64,000 bases of DNA from Streptomyces pyxinae. Its GTDB lineage: Bacteria > Actinomycetota > Actinomycetes > Streptomycetales > Streptomycetaceae. Below, in pieces: positions 26,299 through 34,460 of this stretch (the stretch's first letter is position 1; every line of letters starts with the position of its first letter). The notes beneath the pieces are model-generated. The model was not told the DNA's origin, searched no databases, and worked only from the letters and a program-made list of their open reading frames with translations. The position numbers were made by a program, and so were the translations under genes. Where the stretch lies: NCBI RefSeq assembly GCF_024756275.1, contig NZ_JANUGQ010000006.1, positions 209,367 to 273,366 of the forward strand, in the 5' to 3' direction.

Positions 26299-26456
26299 GG
26301 GCTCTCCTCTGCGTAGGGGATCGGTCGGTGCGGACGAGGCAGGGGCTGGGCACGGACGAGGTACGGACCGGGTACGGACGAGGGGTCCGGGGCGGAACCG
26401 GAACCGGGGTCCGGCGGCCGGGCCCGGTCGGCCTCCGGGCCCGGTCGGCCCCGGGC

Positions 26457-27698
26457 TCAGTTGGCCGTCGGGGTGGTCGGCCGGCTCCCGGTGCGGGGTC
26501 CCGCGATGACCGGGAGCGCCCGGGCCTCCCGCCGGGCGGCGGTGAGCACCCGGCGGACACCGGTGGCCACGCAGACGGCGAGCACCAGCCAGCCGAGCGC
26601 CCCGAAGGCCATCTCGGTGAGCGTCCAGTGCACCGGCCGCTGGCCCGTGTAGACGGAGGCGGTGACCCCGCCGACGACCACGCCGTACGCCAGCCCCTGC
26701 CAGAGGCCGATCACGAACAGCCCGGCGGCCGGCCAGGCGAGGTACTGCACCCCGGAGGCGGTGCTGAGGAGCAGCAGCAGCCCGAGCACCACCGCGACCG
26801 CGACCGGCAGCTCGGCCGGGCGCCGCCGGACCAGCCAGACGCCGGTGGCCATGACGGCGGCGACGATCAGCCAGTGGCCGGGTCCGCGCAGCAGCTGTAC
26901 GTACTCCTCCGGCACCCCGGCCCAGCGGGCGAAGCGGACCACGCCCCAGAAGCTGAAGTCGCCGCCCGCGTACTCCAGCACCTTGGCCTTGAGCGGCCCC
27001 GGCACGGCGGCGATCACCGGCCCCCAGACGGCCAGGAAGAGCAGCCCGGCGGCGGCGGTGAACCGGGTGAACACCGGACGGCCCGCCCGCCAGGCGGCGG
27101 CGAAGAACAGCGGTACGGCGACGACCGGGATCAGTTTCACGCTGACGCAGAGCGCGGCCGCCGCCCCCGCCGCGAGCGGCCGTCCCCGGTCGGCCAGCAG
27201 ATGGGCGGCGGCGAAGGCGAACATCACCGCGACCGAGTCCGTATTGCCGTGGTAGCCGGAGGTGGCCACCAGCACCGGGCAGAGGGCCGCGCCCAGCGCG
27301 CAGCTCACGGCGGTGCGCAGGGCCGCCCGCCGGCGGACGATCTCGAAGACCAGCAGGACGGTGACGAAGTCGGCGAGACAGGCGGGGAAGCGGATGAGCG
27401 AGGTCCACGGCACGCCGTTCACCGCGAGTTCGTGCAGGACCAGCAGCATCCAGCTCGCCAGCGGCGGGTGGTTGTAGACCGGCAGCCAGGTCAGCGGCTC
27501 GGCGTAGACGTGGACCGGGTCGGTCCGGGCGATCGCCCGCGCGAAGCCCCAGAAGAAGCGCACATCGGCGGGGCCCCGGGTCGCCGCCGCGAGCGCCATC
27601 TTGGCGGCGAACGCGAGCGCCGCGACGACGAGTACGACAATCCTTGCTTTCCGTACATCCCACGATAGAAAGGGCAGGGACGACATTCGGGCGTTCAT
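26457..27698 (-). CDS. GT-C integral membrane glycosyltransferase
   Basis: A 413-residue polytopic membrane protein with about nine to ten helices. The first extracellular loop contains a DVRFFWGFARAI segment and a YNHPPLASWML motif, a pattern of GT-C (PMT/ArnT-like or GT87/89) glycosyltransferases that take sugar from a polyprenyl phosphate. SGYHGNTDSVAV and SASGVQYLAWPAAGL-like segments (STASGVQYLAWP in the sequence) resemble GT87 members. It would use the lipid-linked sugar made by the neighbouring GT2 domain. The ATG at 27698 is used; a GTG at 27719 or an ATG at 27686 are alternatives because no clear ribosome-binding site is seen. Confidence 0.85.
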   Translation of the reverse strand: MNARMSSLPFLSWDVRKARIVVLVVAALAFAAKMALAAATRGPADVRFFWGFARAIARTDPVHVYAEPLTWLPVYNHPPLASWMLLVLHELAVNGVPWTSLIRFPACLADFVTVLLVFEIVRRRAALRTAVSCALGAALCPVLVATSGYHGNTDSVAVMFAFAAAHLLADRGRPLAAGAAAALCVSVKLIPVVAVPLFFAAAWRAGRPVFTRFTAAAGLLFLAVWGPVIAAVPGPLKAKVLEYAGGDFSFWGVVRFARWAGVPEEYVQLLRGPGHWLIVAAVMATGVWLVRRRPAELPVAVAVVLGLLLLLSTASGVQYLAWPAAGLFVIGLWQGLAYGVVVGGVTASVYTGQRPVHWTLTEMAFGALGWLVLAVCVATGVRRVLTAARREARALPVIAGPRTGSRPTTPTAN

Positions 27699-27719
27699 GG
27701 TCGGGGAACGTAGCAACAC

Positions 27720-28018
27720 TCACCGGGACAAACGAAGCACCGATAAACACATTAAAGGGGCTATGAAGGTCGTTTCAGGCTGGTTATCAGCACAGAAGTG
27801 ATAAGCGAAATCACCCATATGGCTGCGCCGAAACGCTTCTGCGTCGCACGCCCCGCCGGACCCACCGGGCCTCACCGAACCCCACCCGGCCCGATCAGGT
27901 CCGCCAGGTCCTCACCAGTCTTCAGCGCCGGGCCTCAGCACCGGACTTCCGAACGACTTCCGAACGACTTCCGAACGAGGCCTCCGAACGAGACTTCCGA
28001 GATCCGAGAGCAGAGCCA
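27720..28018. promoter_or_regulatory. Divergent promoter region between GT-C gene and rmlA
   Basis: 299 bp, with an unusually A/T-rich core at 27720-27830. It includes the inverted repeat TTATCA-N9-TGATAA (27784-27804), a regulator-site candidate. The right part carries 11-bp direct repeats (separate entry). Both genes probably start transcription here. Confidence 0.6.
27944..27976 (+). repeat. Three 11-bp direct repeats upstream of rmlA
   Basis: GACTTCCGAAC occurs three times head to tail (27944-27954, 27955-27965, 27966-27976). Two degenerate units follow up to 28002. The 11-bp period places each copy on the same helix face, ending about 40 bp before the rmlA start. Confidence 0.9.
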
Positions 28019-29086
28019 GTGAAAGCACTCGTCCTCTCCGGCGGCGCCGGAACCCGGCTGCGCCCCATCACCCACACCTCGGCCAAGCAACTCGTCCCGG
28101 TCGCCAACAAACCGGTGCTCTTCTACGGACTGGAGTCCATCGCCGCCGCCGGGATCCGCGAGGTCGGCATCATCGTGGGCGACACGGCGGCCGAGATCCG
28201 GGGCGCGGTGGGCGACGGCGCCCGGTTCGGCCTGGCGGTCACCTACCTTCCGCAGCCCGCCCCGCTGGGACTGGCCCACGCGGTGCTGATCGCCCGGGAG
28301 TTCCTCGGGGACGACGACTTCGTCATGTATCTGGGTGACAACTTCGTCGTCGGCGGCATCACCGAACTGGTCGACGGCTTCCGGGCCGAGCGGCCCGCAG
28401 CCCGCATCCTGCTCACCAAGGTGCCCGACCCGAGCGCCTTCGGGGTGGCCGAACTGGACCCGGAGGGCCGGGTCGCCCGGCTGGAGGAGAAACCCGCGTG
28501 CCCGCGCAGCGACCTGGCGCTGGTCGGGGTGTACCTCTTCACCCCGGCCGTGCACGAGGCGGTGCGCGCCATCAGGCCGTCCGCGCGCGGCGAGCTGGAG
28601 ATCACCGACGCCCTCCAGTGGCTGATCGACCAGCGGCGCACGGTCGCCTCCACCATCGTCTCCGGCTACTGGAAGGACACCGGCAATGTCGCGGACATGC
28701 TGGAGGTGAACCGCTCGGTGCTGGAGCTGCTCACCCCCGGCAACGAGGGCACGGTCGACCGGGACACCGAGATCATCGGCCGGGTGCGCATCGGCCCGGG
28801 TGCCGTGGTGCGCGGCTCCCGGCTGGTGGGGCCGGTGATCATCGGCGCGGACACGGTGGTGGAGAACTCGTACATCGGCCCCTCCACCTCGATCGCGGAG
28901 AACTGCCGGATCACCGGCAGTGAGATCGAGTACTCCATCGTGCTCAGCGGCTCCTCACTGCTCGGCGTGGGGCGCGTGGAGGCGTCGCTCATCGGCCGTA
29001 GCGTCGAGATCACCCCCGCCCCGCCCATTCCGGCCGCCCACCGACTGGTGCTCGGTGATCACAGCAAGGTGCAGATCTCCTCATGA
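28019..29086 (+). CDS. rmlA: Glucose-1-phosphate thymidylyltransferase (long, StrD-type)
   Basis: A 355-residue nucleotidyltransferase that makes dTDP-glucose from dTTP and glucose-1-phosphate. LSGGAGTRLRPITHTSAKQL is the nucleotide-binding signature, YLGDNFV carries the metal Asp and SGYWKDTGN is the family element. After residue 240 a left-handed beta-helix of hexapeptide repeats follows (RIGPGAVVRG, GPVIIGADTVVENSYIG), as in StrD-like long forms of secondary metabolism and archaea rather than short RmlA. It starts at GTG 28019 and overlaps rmlB by 4 bases (ATGA), so the two are co-translated. Confidence 0.95.
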   Translation: MKALVLSGGAGTRLRPITHTSAKQLVPVANKPVLFYGLESIAAAGIREVGIIVGDTAAEIRGAVGDGARFGLAVTYLPQPAPLGLAHAVLIAREFLGDDDFVMYLGDNFVVGGITELVDGFRAERPAARILLTKVPDPSAFGVAELDPEGRVARLEEKPACPRSDLALVGVYLFTPAVHEAVRAIRPSARGELEITDALQWLIDQRRTVASTIVSGYWKDTGNVADMLEVNRSVLELLTPGNEGTVDRDTEIIGRVRIGPGAVVRGSRLVGPVIIGADTVVENSYIGPSTSIAENCRITGSEIEYSIVLSGSSLLGVGRVEASLIGRSVEITPAPPIPAAHRLVLGDHSKVQISS

Positions 29087-30102
29087 CCGCCCCCCTGACC
29101 ATCCCTCCGGCCGCTCCGGTCACGCGCGTCCTGGTCACGGGCGGTGCCGGGTTCATCGGCTCGCACTACGTCCGTACGCTGCTGAACCCCCGGCTCGGTA
29201 CGGACGGCGTCCGGATCACCGTGCTGGACGCCCTCACCTACGCGGGCAACCCGGCCAATCTGGACCCGGTCCGCGACCACCCCGGATTCGCCTTCGTGCA
29301 CGGCGACATCCGCGACGCGCCCCTGGTCGACAAGCTGGCGGCCGAGCACGACCAGATCGTCCACTTCGCCGCCGAGTCGCACGTGGACCGCTCCCTCGGT
29401 GACGCCGGGCCCTTCGTCCGCACCAATGTGCTCGGCACCCAGACGCTGCTCGACGCGGCCCTGCGCAACGGCGCCGAGGTGTTCGTCCAGGTCTCCACCG
29501 ACGAGGTGTACGGCTCCATCGACACCGGTTCCTGGACCGAGGAAGAGCCGCTGCGCCCCAACTCCCCCTACGCGGCGACCAAGGCGTCCGGCGATCTGCT
29601 CGCCCTGGCCTGCCACCGCACCCACGGCCTGGACGTCCGGGTGACCCGCTGCTCCAACAACTACGGCCACCACCACTTCCCCGAGAAGGTGATCCCGCTC
29701 TTCATCACCCGGCTGCTCGACGGCGGCCGGGTGCCGCTCTACGGCGACGGCTCGCACGTCCGCGACTGGCTGCACATCGACGACCATGTGCGCGGCATCG
29801 AGCTGGTCCGCACCCGGGGCCGGGCGGGCCGGGTCTACAACCTGGGCGGCGGCACCGAGTTGTCCAACCGGGAGCTGACCGGGTGCCTGCTCGCGGCCTG
29901 CGGGGCCGACTGGTCGAGCGTGGACCGGGTGCCCGACCGCAAGGGCCACGACCGCCGTTACTCGGTCGACTGGACCAGGGCCCGCGAGGAGCTGGGCTAC
30001 CGGCCCCGGCGGGACTTCGCGGCCGGACTGGCCGAGACCGTCGCCTGGTACCGGCACCACCGCGCCTGGTGGGAGCCGCTGCTCGGCCGGACGGCCCGGT
30101 GA
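29083..30102 (+). CDS. rmlB: dTDP-glucose 4,6-dehydratase
   Basis: A 339-residue extended short-chain dehydrogenase. VLVTGGAGFIGSHYVR binds NAD; HFAAESHVDRSL is conserved. STDEVYGS holds the catalytic Thr-Asp-Glu and SPYAATKASGD holds the YxxxK pair. It turns dTDP-glucose into dTDP-4-keto-6-deoxyglucose, the branch point to all dTDP-6-deoxysugars. Both ends overlap neighbours (ATGA with rmlA, GTGA with rmlD), so rmlA-rmlB-rmlD form one operon. Confidence 0.96.
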   Translation: MTAPLTIPPAAPVTRVLVTGGAGFIGSHYVRTLLNPRLGTDGVRITVLDALTYAGNPANLDPVRDHPGFAFVHGDIRDAPLVDKLAAEHDQIVHFAAESHVDRSLGDAGPFVRTNVLGTQTLLDAALRNGAEVFVQVSTDEVYGSIDTGSWTEEEPLRPNSPYAATKASGDLLALACHRTHGLDVRVTRCSNNYGHHHFPEKVIPLFITRLLDGGRVPLYGDGSHVRDWLHIDDHVRGIELVRTRGRAGRVYNLGGGTELSNRELTGCLLAACGADWSSVDRVPDRKGHDRRYSVDWTRAREELGYRPRRDFAAGLAETVAWYRHHRAWWEPLLGRTAR

Positions 30103-30992
30103 ACCGCCCGGCGAGCGGGCCCGGTTCGCGCCCCTGGCTGGTGACCGGCGCGGGCGGGATGCTGGCCCGGGACGTGCTGGCCGCCCTCGGTGACCGGGCC
30201 GTCGGCCTGCCCCGTACCGCCCTCGACCTCACCGACCGGGAAGCCGTGCGCGCGGCCCTGGCGGCGCTGCGGCCCACCCATGTGGTCAACTGCGCCGCCT
30301 GGACCGCCGTGGACGAGGCCGAGACGCGCGAGGACGAGGCGCTGGCCGTCAACGGCACGGCGGTACGCCATCTCGCCGGGGCCTGCGCCGAGTCGGGCAC
30401 CCGGCTGCTGCACGTCTCCACCGACTACGTCTTCCCCGGCGACGCCCGCTCCCCCTATCCGGAGGACGCGCCCACCGGTCCCCGCACCGCCTACGGCCGC
30501 ACCAAACTGGCGGGCGAGCGAGCCGTGCTGGAGCTGCTCCCCGAGCGGGGTCTCGTCGTCCGGACGGCCTGGCTGTACGGCTCCGGGGGCGCCCACTTCG
30601 TCCGGACGATGGCCCGGCTGGCGGCGACCCGCCCCACCGTGGACGTGGTCGACGACCAGCGCGGCCAGCCCACCTGGAGCGCCGACGTGGCCCGGCTGCT
30701 GGTGGCGCTGGGCGACACGGGGGCCCCGCCCGGCGTCTACCACGCCACCAACTCCGGCGAGACCAGCTGGTACGGCCTCGCCCGGGAGACCTTCCGGCTG
30801 CTGGGGGCCGACCCCGGGCGGGTGCGCCCCGTCCCGGGCGCCGCCTTCCCCCGCCCGGCCCCGCGCCCCGCGTACAGCGCCCTGGCCCACCACCGCTGGG
30901 CGGCGGCGGGCCTGAAGCCCCCGCGCCCCTGGCGGGAGGCGCTGGCGGCGGCGCTGCCGGGGGTGGTCAGCGCCGGCCGTTCCGCCCCTTGA
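30099..30992 (+). CDS. rmlD: dTDP-4-dehydrorhamnose reductase
   Basis: A 297-residue reductase. WLVTGAGGMLARDVLAALG binds NADPH; LDLTDREAV, NCAAWTAVDEAE and STDYVFPGD are family motifs, and AYGRTKLAGE holds the YxxxK catalytic pair. It carries out the last step to dTDP-L-rhamnose. GTG 30099 overlaps the rmlB stop (GTGA). Its 3' end overlaps the convergent rmlC gene by 26 bp. Confidence 0.94.
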   Translation: MNRPASGPGSRPWLVTGAGGMLARDVLAALGDRAVGLPRTALDLTDREAVRAALAALRPTHVVNCAAWTAVDEAETREDEALAVNGTAVRHLAGACAESGTRLLHVSTDYVFPGDARSPYPEDAPTGPRTAYGRTKLAGERAVLELLPERGLVVRTAWLYGSGGAHFVRTMARLAATRPTVDVVDDQRGQPTWSADVARLLVALGDTGAPPGVYHATNSGETSWYGLARETFRLLGADPGRVRPVPGAAFPRPAPRPAYSALAHHRWAAAGLKPPRPWREALAAALPGVVSAGRSAP

Positions 30993-31668
30993 CGTACGGC
31001 TCCGCCGCCTCCCCCTCCCGGGGGGCCGGGGGCACCGGGGGCGCGCCGGGCCCGGTGCGGAGGCCGGCGTACCAGTCGGCGCACGCCCGGTAGGACGGGA
31101 GCAGGCCGGTGCGCTCGGCCTGGGCGAGGGTGGGGGCGGCGGCGTCCTTGGGCGAGAGGAGCGGGGTGATGCCCGGCGGCCAGTCGATGGCGAGCTCCGG
31201 GTCGAGCGGGTGGACGCCGTGCTCGCGGGTGGGGGCGTACCCCCGGGAGCAGAGGTAGACGACCGTGGCGTCGTCGGTGAGGGCCAGGAACCCGTGGCCC
31301 AGCCCCTCGGCCAGCTGGACGGCCCGGTGGTCGCGGTCGTCCAGCCGTACCGCCTCCCAGGCGCGGTAGGTGGGCGAGCCGGTGCGCAGGTCCACGATCA
31401 CATCGAGCACGGCCCCGCGCACACAGGTCACGTACTTCGCCTGGCCGGGCGGCACGGCCGCGAAGTGGATGCCGCGCAGGGTGCCCCGGACGGAGACCGA
31501 GCAGTTGGCCTGGACCGGCCGCAGGACGGGCCCGGCGGCGGCCACCCCGGCCGCCCCGGTCACGTCGTCGGGGTCGGGCGCCCGGAACCACTCGTGGAAG
31601 CTGCCCCGGTCGTCCTCGAAGACCTCCGGCTCCCGGAGCCACGCGCCCTCGATGCCCAGTTCACGCAT
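30967..31668 (-). CDS. rmlC: dTDP-4-dehydrorhamnose 3,5-epimerase
   Basis: A 233-residue cupin epimerase acting between RmlB and RmlD. VSVRGTLRGIHFAAVPPGQA contains the catalytic His, in the GIHF form seen in antibiotic-sugar epimerases, and LAEGLGHGFLAL is the second conserved segment. It is on the strand opposite the other rml genes and overlaps rmlD tail to tail. The ATG at 31668 is chosen; a GTG at 31677 lies only 2-3 bases from the GGAAGGA site and is less likely. The last 30 residues are a Pro/Glu/Gly tail. Confidence 0.92.
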   Translation of the reverse strand: MRELGIEGAWLREPEVFEDDRGSFHEWFRAPDPDDVTGAAGVAAAGPVLRPVQANCSVSVRGTLRGIHFAAVPPGQAKYVTCVRGAVLDVIVDLRTGSPTYRAWEAVRLDDRDHRAVQLAEGLGHGFLALTDDATVVYLCSRGYAPTREHGVHPLDPELAIDWPPGITPLLSPKDAAAPTLAQAERTGLLPSYRACADWYAGLRTGPGAPPVPPAPREGEAAEPYVKGRNGRR

Positions 31669-31827
31669 CTGGCCCACCGTCCTTCCCGTACCGCCGTGGA
31701 TGTCGGCGGGCCCAACGGACGGACGGGCCCCGCGTCACCGGGGGCGGGGCCGGACGGGTGAGCCGGCACCCGGAGGGCCCGGCACCCGGGCCCCGGAGCC
31801 GGTACGCGGCTCAGGACTTCGCGCGGT

Positions 31828-32436
31828 TCAGGACTTCAGCGCCGCGACCGCCGCCGTGGCCAGGTCGTCCAGGTACCCCTTGGGCAGGGGCGTACGGACG
31901 ACCACCAGCCGCCAGTAGAGCGGGCCGATGATCAGGTCCAGGGCGCGGCCGGGATCGGTGGCGGCGGGCAGCTCGCCCCGGGCGACGGCGTCCCGGACGA
32001 CCAGCGCGGCCACGCCCTGCTGGCTGTCGAGCAGGGTCGCCTTGATGGTGTCCGCGATCTCGGGCTGGCGGGCCGCCTCCACCAGGAGGTCCGGGATGAC
32101 CTGGGAGGCGACCGGATGGCGCAGCGCGTGCGCGGCGACTTCGAGCAGCGCGCGCACGTCCCCGTGGAGCGAACCGGTCGCGGGCGCGGGCAGCCCCTGC
32201 GCGGCGAAGACGGTCAGCAGATCGAGGACGAGCGAGAGCTTGGACTTCCAGCGGCGGTAGACCGCCGTCTTGCCCACCCCGGCCCGGCGCGCGATGCCCT
32301 CGATGGACATCCGGGCGAAGCCGACGGTGGCCAGCTCCTCGAAGACGGCCGCCCGGATCGCGTCGGTGACGTCCTCCCGGAGTACGGCGGCTCCGGCGGG
32401 GGCGCGGCGTCGGGTTCCGGGCGGCGGTGAGGTCAT
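31828..32436 (-). CDS. TetR-family regulator
   Basis: A 202-residue repressor-like protein. The N-terminal helix-turn-helix (ELATVGFARMSIEGIARRAG, then GKTAVYRRWKSK) is typical TetR, and the all-alpha C-terminal domain would bind an effector. It is divergent from the ABC exporter genes, which are its likely target. An ACCGG-N8-CCGGT inverted repeat overlaps the region just upstream of its own start. The ligand is unknown. Confidence 0.9.
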   Translation of the reverse strand: MTSPPPGTRRRAPAGAAVLREDVTDAIRAAVFEELATVGFARMSIEGIARRAGVGKTAVYRRWKSKLSLVLDLLTVFAAQGLPAPATGSLHGDVRALLEVAAHALRHPVASQVIPDLLVEAARQPEIADTIKATLLDSQQGVAALVVRDAVARGELPAATDPGRALDLIIGPLYWRLVVVRTPLPKGYLDDLATAAVAALKS

Positions 32437-32437
32437 G

Positions 32438-32455
32438 ACCGGATCATAACCCGGT
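32438..32455. promoter_or_regulatory. Inverted repeat at the tetR/exporter divergent promoter
   Basis: ACCGG-ATCATAAC-CCGGT lies 2 bases before the tetR start and upstream of the exporter operon, a sensible place for autoregulation. The 5-bp arms are short, so this is only a candidate. Confidence 0.4.
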
Positions 32456-32617
32456 TTTTACGTTACGACGACACGGTTGCGTTCCGACGTCAGCGCGCCT
32501 ACGCTGCCGCCGTGGCGACGAAACGGGACCGTTCCGTCGCGCCGCCCCGGCAGGGAGCTCCCCGCAGGGACATCGAGCGCCCCCCACCAGGGACTTCGAG
32601 CGAAAGGGACCGCCGCC

Positions 32618-33574
32618 GTGAGCACTCCGATCCTCGCGCCGCCCCCGGCCTCTCCCCCGGCGCCCGCCTCGGCATCCCCGGCGCCGGAGGCGTTCCCGGA
32701 CTTCGAGGAGGACCTGGGCGCGCTCGCCCGCCGGCACGGGCTGACGGTCAGCGGGGCCCGGCCGACGCTGCCGGAGTACGTGCGGCAGCTCTGGGGCCGG
32801 CGCCACTTCATCACCGCCTTCGCCACCGCCCGGCTGACCGCCCAGTACAGCCAGGCGCGGCTGGGCCAGCTGTGGCAGGTGGCGACCCCGCTGCTCAACG
32901 CGGCGGTCTACTACTTCATCTTCGGCGTTCTGATGAACACCAAGAGCGGGGTGCCGGACTTCGTCCCGTTCCTGGTGACCGGCGTCTTCATCTGGACCTT
33001 CACGGCCGGCACGATCATGGCCGGCACCAAGGCGGTCAGCGGCAACCTCGGGCTGGTCCGGGCGCTGCACTTCCCGCGCGCCGGCCTGCCGATCGCGCTG
33101 GCCCTGCAACAGCTCCAGCAGCTGGTGTTCTCGCTCTGCGCGCTGGTCGTCATCCTCTTCTGCTTCGGGGTCACCCCCGACTGGTCCTGGCTGCTGGCCG
33201 TACCCGCGCTGCTGCTCCAGGCGCTCTTCAACACCGGGCTCGCCCTGGTGATGGCCCGGATCGCGGCCCGGACGCCGGACGTCGCCCAGGTGATGCCGTT
33301 CCTGCTGCGCACCTGGATGTACGTCTCCGGGGTGATGTGGAGCGTCCAGCACGTGCTGGCCCACAACCATCTGCCGCACGCCCTGCTGCTGGCGCTGGAG
33401 TGCAACCCGGCCGCCGTCTACATCGACCTGATGCGCTTCGCGCTCATCGACAGCTTCACCTCCGCCCAGCTGCCGCCGCACGTCTGGGCGATCGCCACCG
33501 GGTGGGCGCTGCTCGCCTTCGTGGGCGGGTTCATCTACTTCTGGCAGGCGGAGGAGACGTACGGCCGTGGCTGA
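32618..33574 (+). CDS. ABC-2 type polysaccharide exporter permease (Wzm/TagG-like)
   Basis: A 318-residue membrane protein with about six helices after an 80-residue Pro/Ala-rich cytosolic start. LPEYVRQLWGRRHFITAFAT and QARLGQLWQVATPLLNAAVY are the conserved entry to TagG/RfbA/Wzm permeases. These export lipid-linked polysaccharide or teichoic acid with a partner ATPase. GTG 32618 is preceded by GAAAGGGA; the open frame upstream of it is not family-like. The end overlaps the ATPase gene by 8 bp. Confidence 0.92.
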   Translation: MSTPILAPPPASPPAPASASPAPEAFPDFEEDLGALARRHGLTVSGARPTLPEYVRQLWGRRHFITAFATARLTAQYSQARLGQLWQVATPLLNAAVYYFIFGVLMNTKSGVPDFVPFLVTGVFIWTFTAGTIMAGTKAVSGNLGLVRALHFPRAGLPIALALQQLQQLVFSLCALVVILFCFGVTPDWSWLLAVPALLLQALFNTGLALVMARIAARTPDVAQVMPFLLRTWMYVSGVMWSVQHVLAHNHLPHALLLALECNPAAVYIDLMRFALIDSFTSAQLPPHVWAIATGWALLAFVGGFIYFWQAEETYGRG

Positions 33575-34406
33575 GACACGTACCAACGAGAGCGCACCGG
33601 TCGTCCCCGAGACCGCCCCGGTCGTCCCCGCCGCCGGAGGGCGGGTGCCGACCGTGGTCGTGGACGACGTCCATGTGACCTACACCGTCCAGGGCGCGGC
33701 CCGGAGCGGCCGGGGCGGGGCCACCGGGGCGCTGAGCCGGCTGCTCTCCCGGCGCCCGGCGGCCGACGCTCCGGGCTCGGGGACCCGTACCGTGCACGCG
33801 GTCAAGGGAGTGAGCTTCGCGGCGTACAAGGGTGAGGCGATCGGGCTGATCGGCTCCAACGGCTCGGGCAAGTCCACCCTGCTCAAGGCCGTCGCCGGGC
33901 TGCTCCCGCCGAGCCGGGGCCGGATCCACACCCAGGGCCAGCCCTCGCTGCTCGGCGTCAACGCGGCGCTGATGGGCGATCTGACCGGGGAGCGGAACGT
34001 CGTCCTGGGCGGGCTCGCGATGGGCATGACCCGCGAGGAGGTCCGGGCCCGCTACGACGAGATCGTGGACTTCTCCGGCATCAACGAGAAGGGCGACTTC
34101 ATCTCGCTGCCGATGCGGACGTACTCCTCCGGCATGGGCGCCCGGCTCCGGTTCTCCATCGCCGCCGCCAAGTCCCACGACGTGCTGCTGATCGATGAGG
34201 CGCTGGCCACCGGGGACGCCGCCTTCCGGGCGCGCAGCCAGGAGCGGATCGAGGAGCTGCGGGCCCACGCCGGCACGGTCTTCCTGGTCTCGCACAGCAA
34301 CTCCACCATCCGGGAGACCTGCGACCGGGCCCTCTGGCTGGAGGCGGGGCGGCTGCTGATGGACGGTCCGGCGGACGAGGTGATCGCCGCGTACGAACGC
34401 GGGTGA
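33567..34406 (+). CDS. ABC polysaccharide exporter ATPase (Wzt/TagH-like)
   Basis: A 279-residue ATPase. Walker A is GSNGSGKST (about 96-104), the signature region YSSGMGARLRFSIA and Walker B DVLLIDEALATGD. The sequence of these motifs and LGVNAALMGDLTGERNV are diagnostic for the Wzt/TagH branch. There is no C-terminal glycan-recognition domain. A 45-residue N-terminal extension and an insertion of about 30 residues before the Walker A are Gly/Arg-rich. GTG 33567 overlaps the permease gene, so the two form one transporter. Confidence 0.94.
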   Translation: MAETRTNESAPVVPETAPVVPAAGGRVPTVVVDDVHVTYTVQGAARSGRGGATGALSRLLSRRPAADAPGSGTRTVHAVKGVSFAAYKGEAIGLIGSNGSGKSTLLKAVAGLLPPSRGRIHTQGQPSLLGVNAALMGDLTGERNVVLGGLAMGMTREEVRARYDEIVDFSGINEKGDFISLPMRTYSSGMGARLRFSIAAAKSHDVLLIDEALATGDAAFRARSQERIEELRAHAGTVFLVSHSNSTIRETCDRALWLEAGRLLMDGPADEVIAAYERG

Positions 34407-34460
34407 CATCGGCGCCTTAAAGCGCACCGATGGACAAATCCGGAGTTACAGTGCGCTCCG

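Noticed and set aside
26299..27750. N-terminal extension of the GT2-methyltransferase to 27750
   Set aside because: This part overlaps the GT-C gene in another frame and is Arg/Gly/Pro nonsense; GTG 26298 has a good ribosome-binding site.
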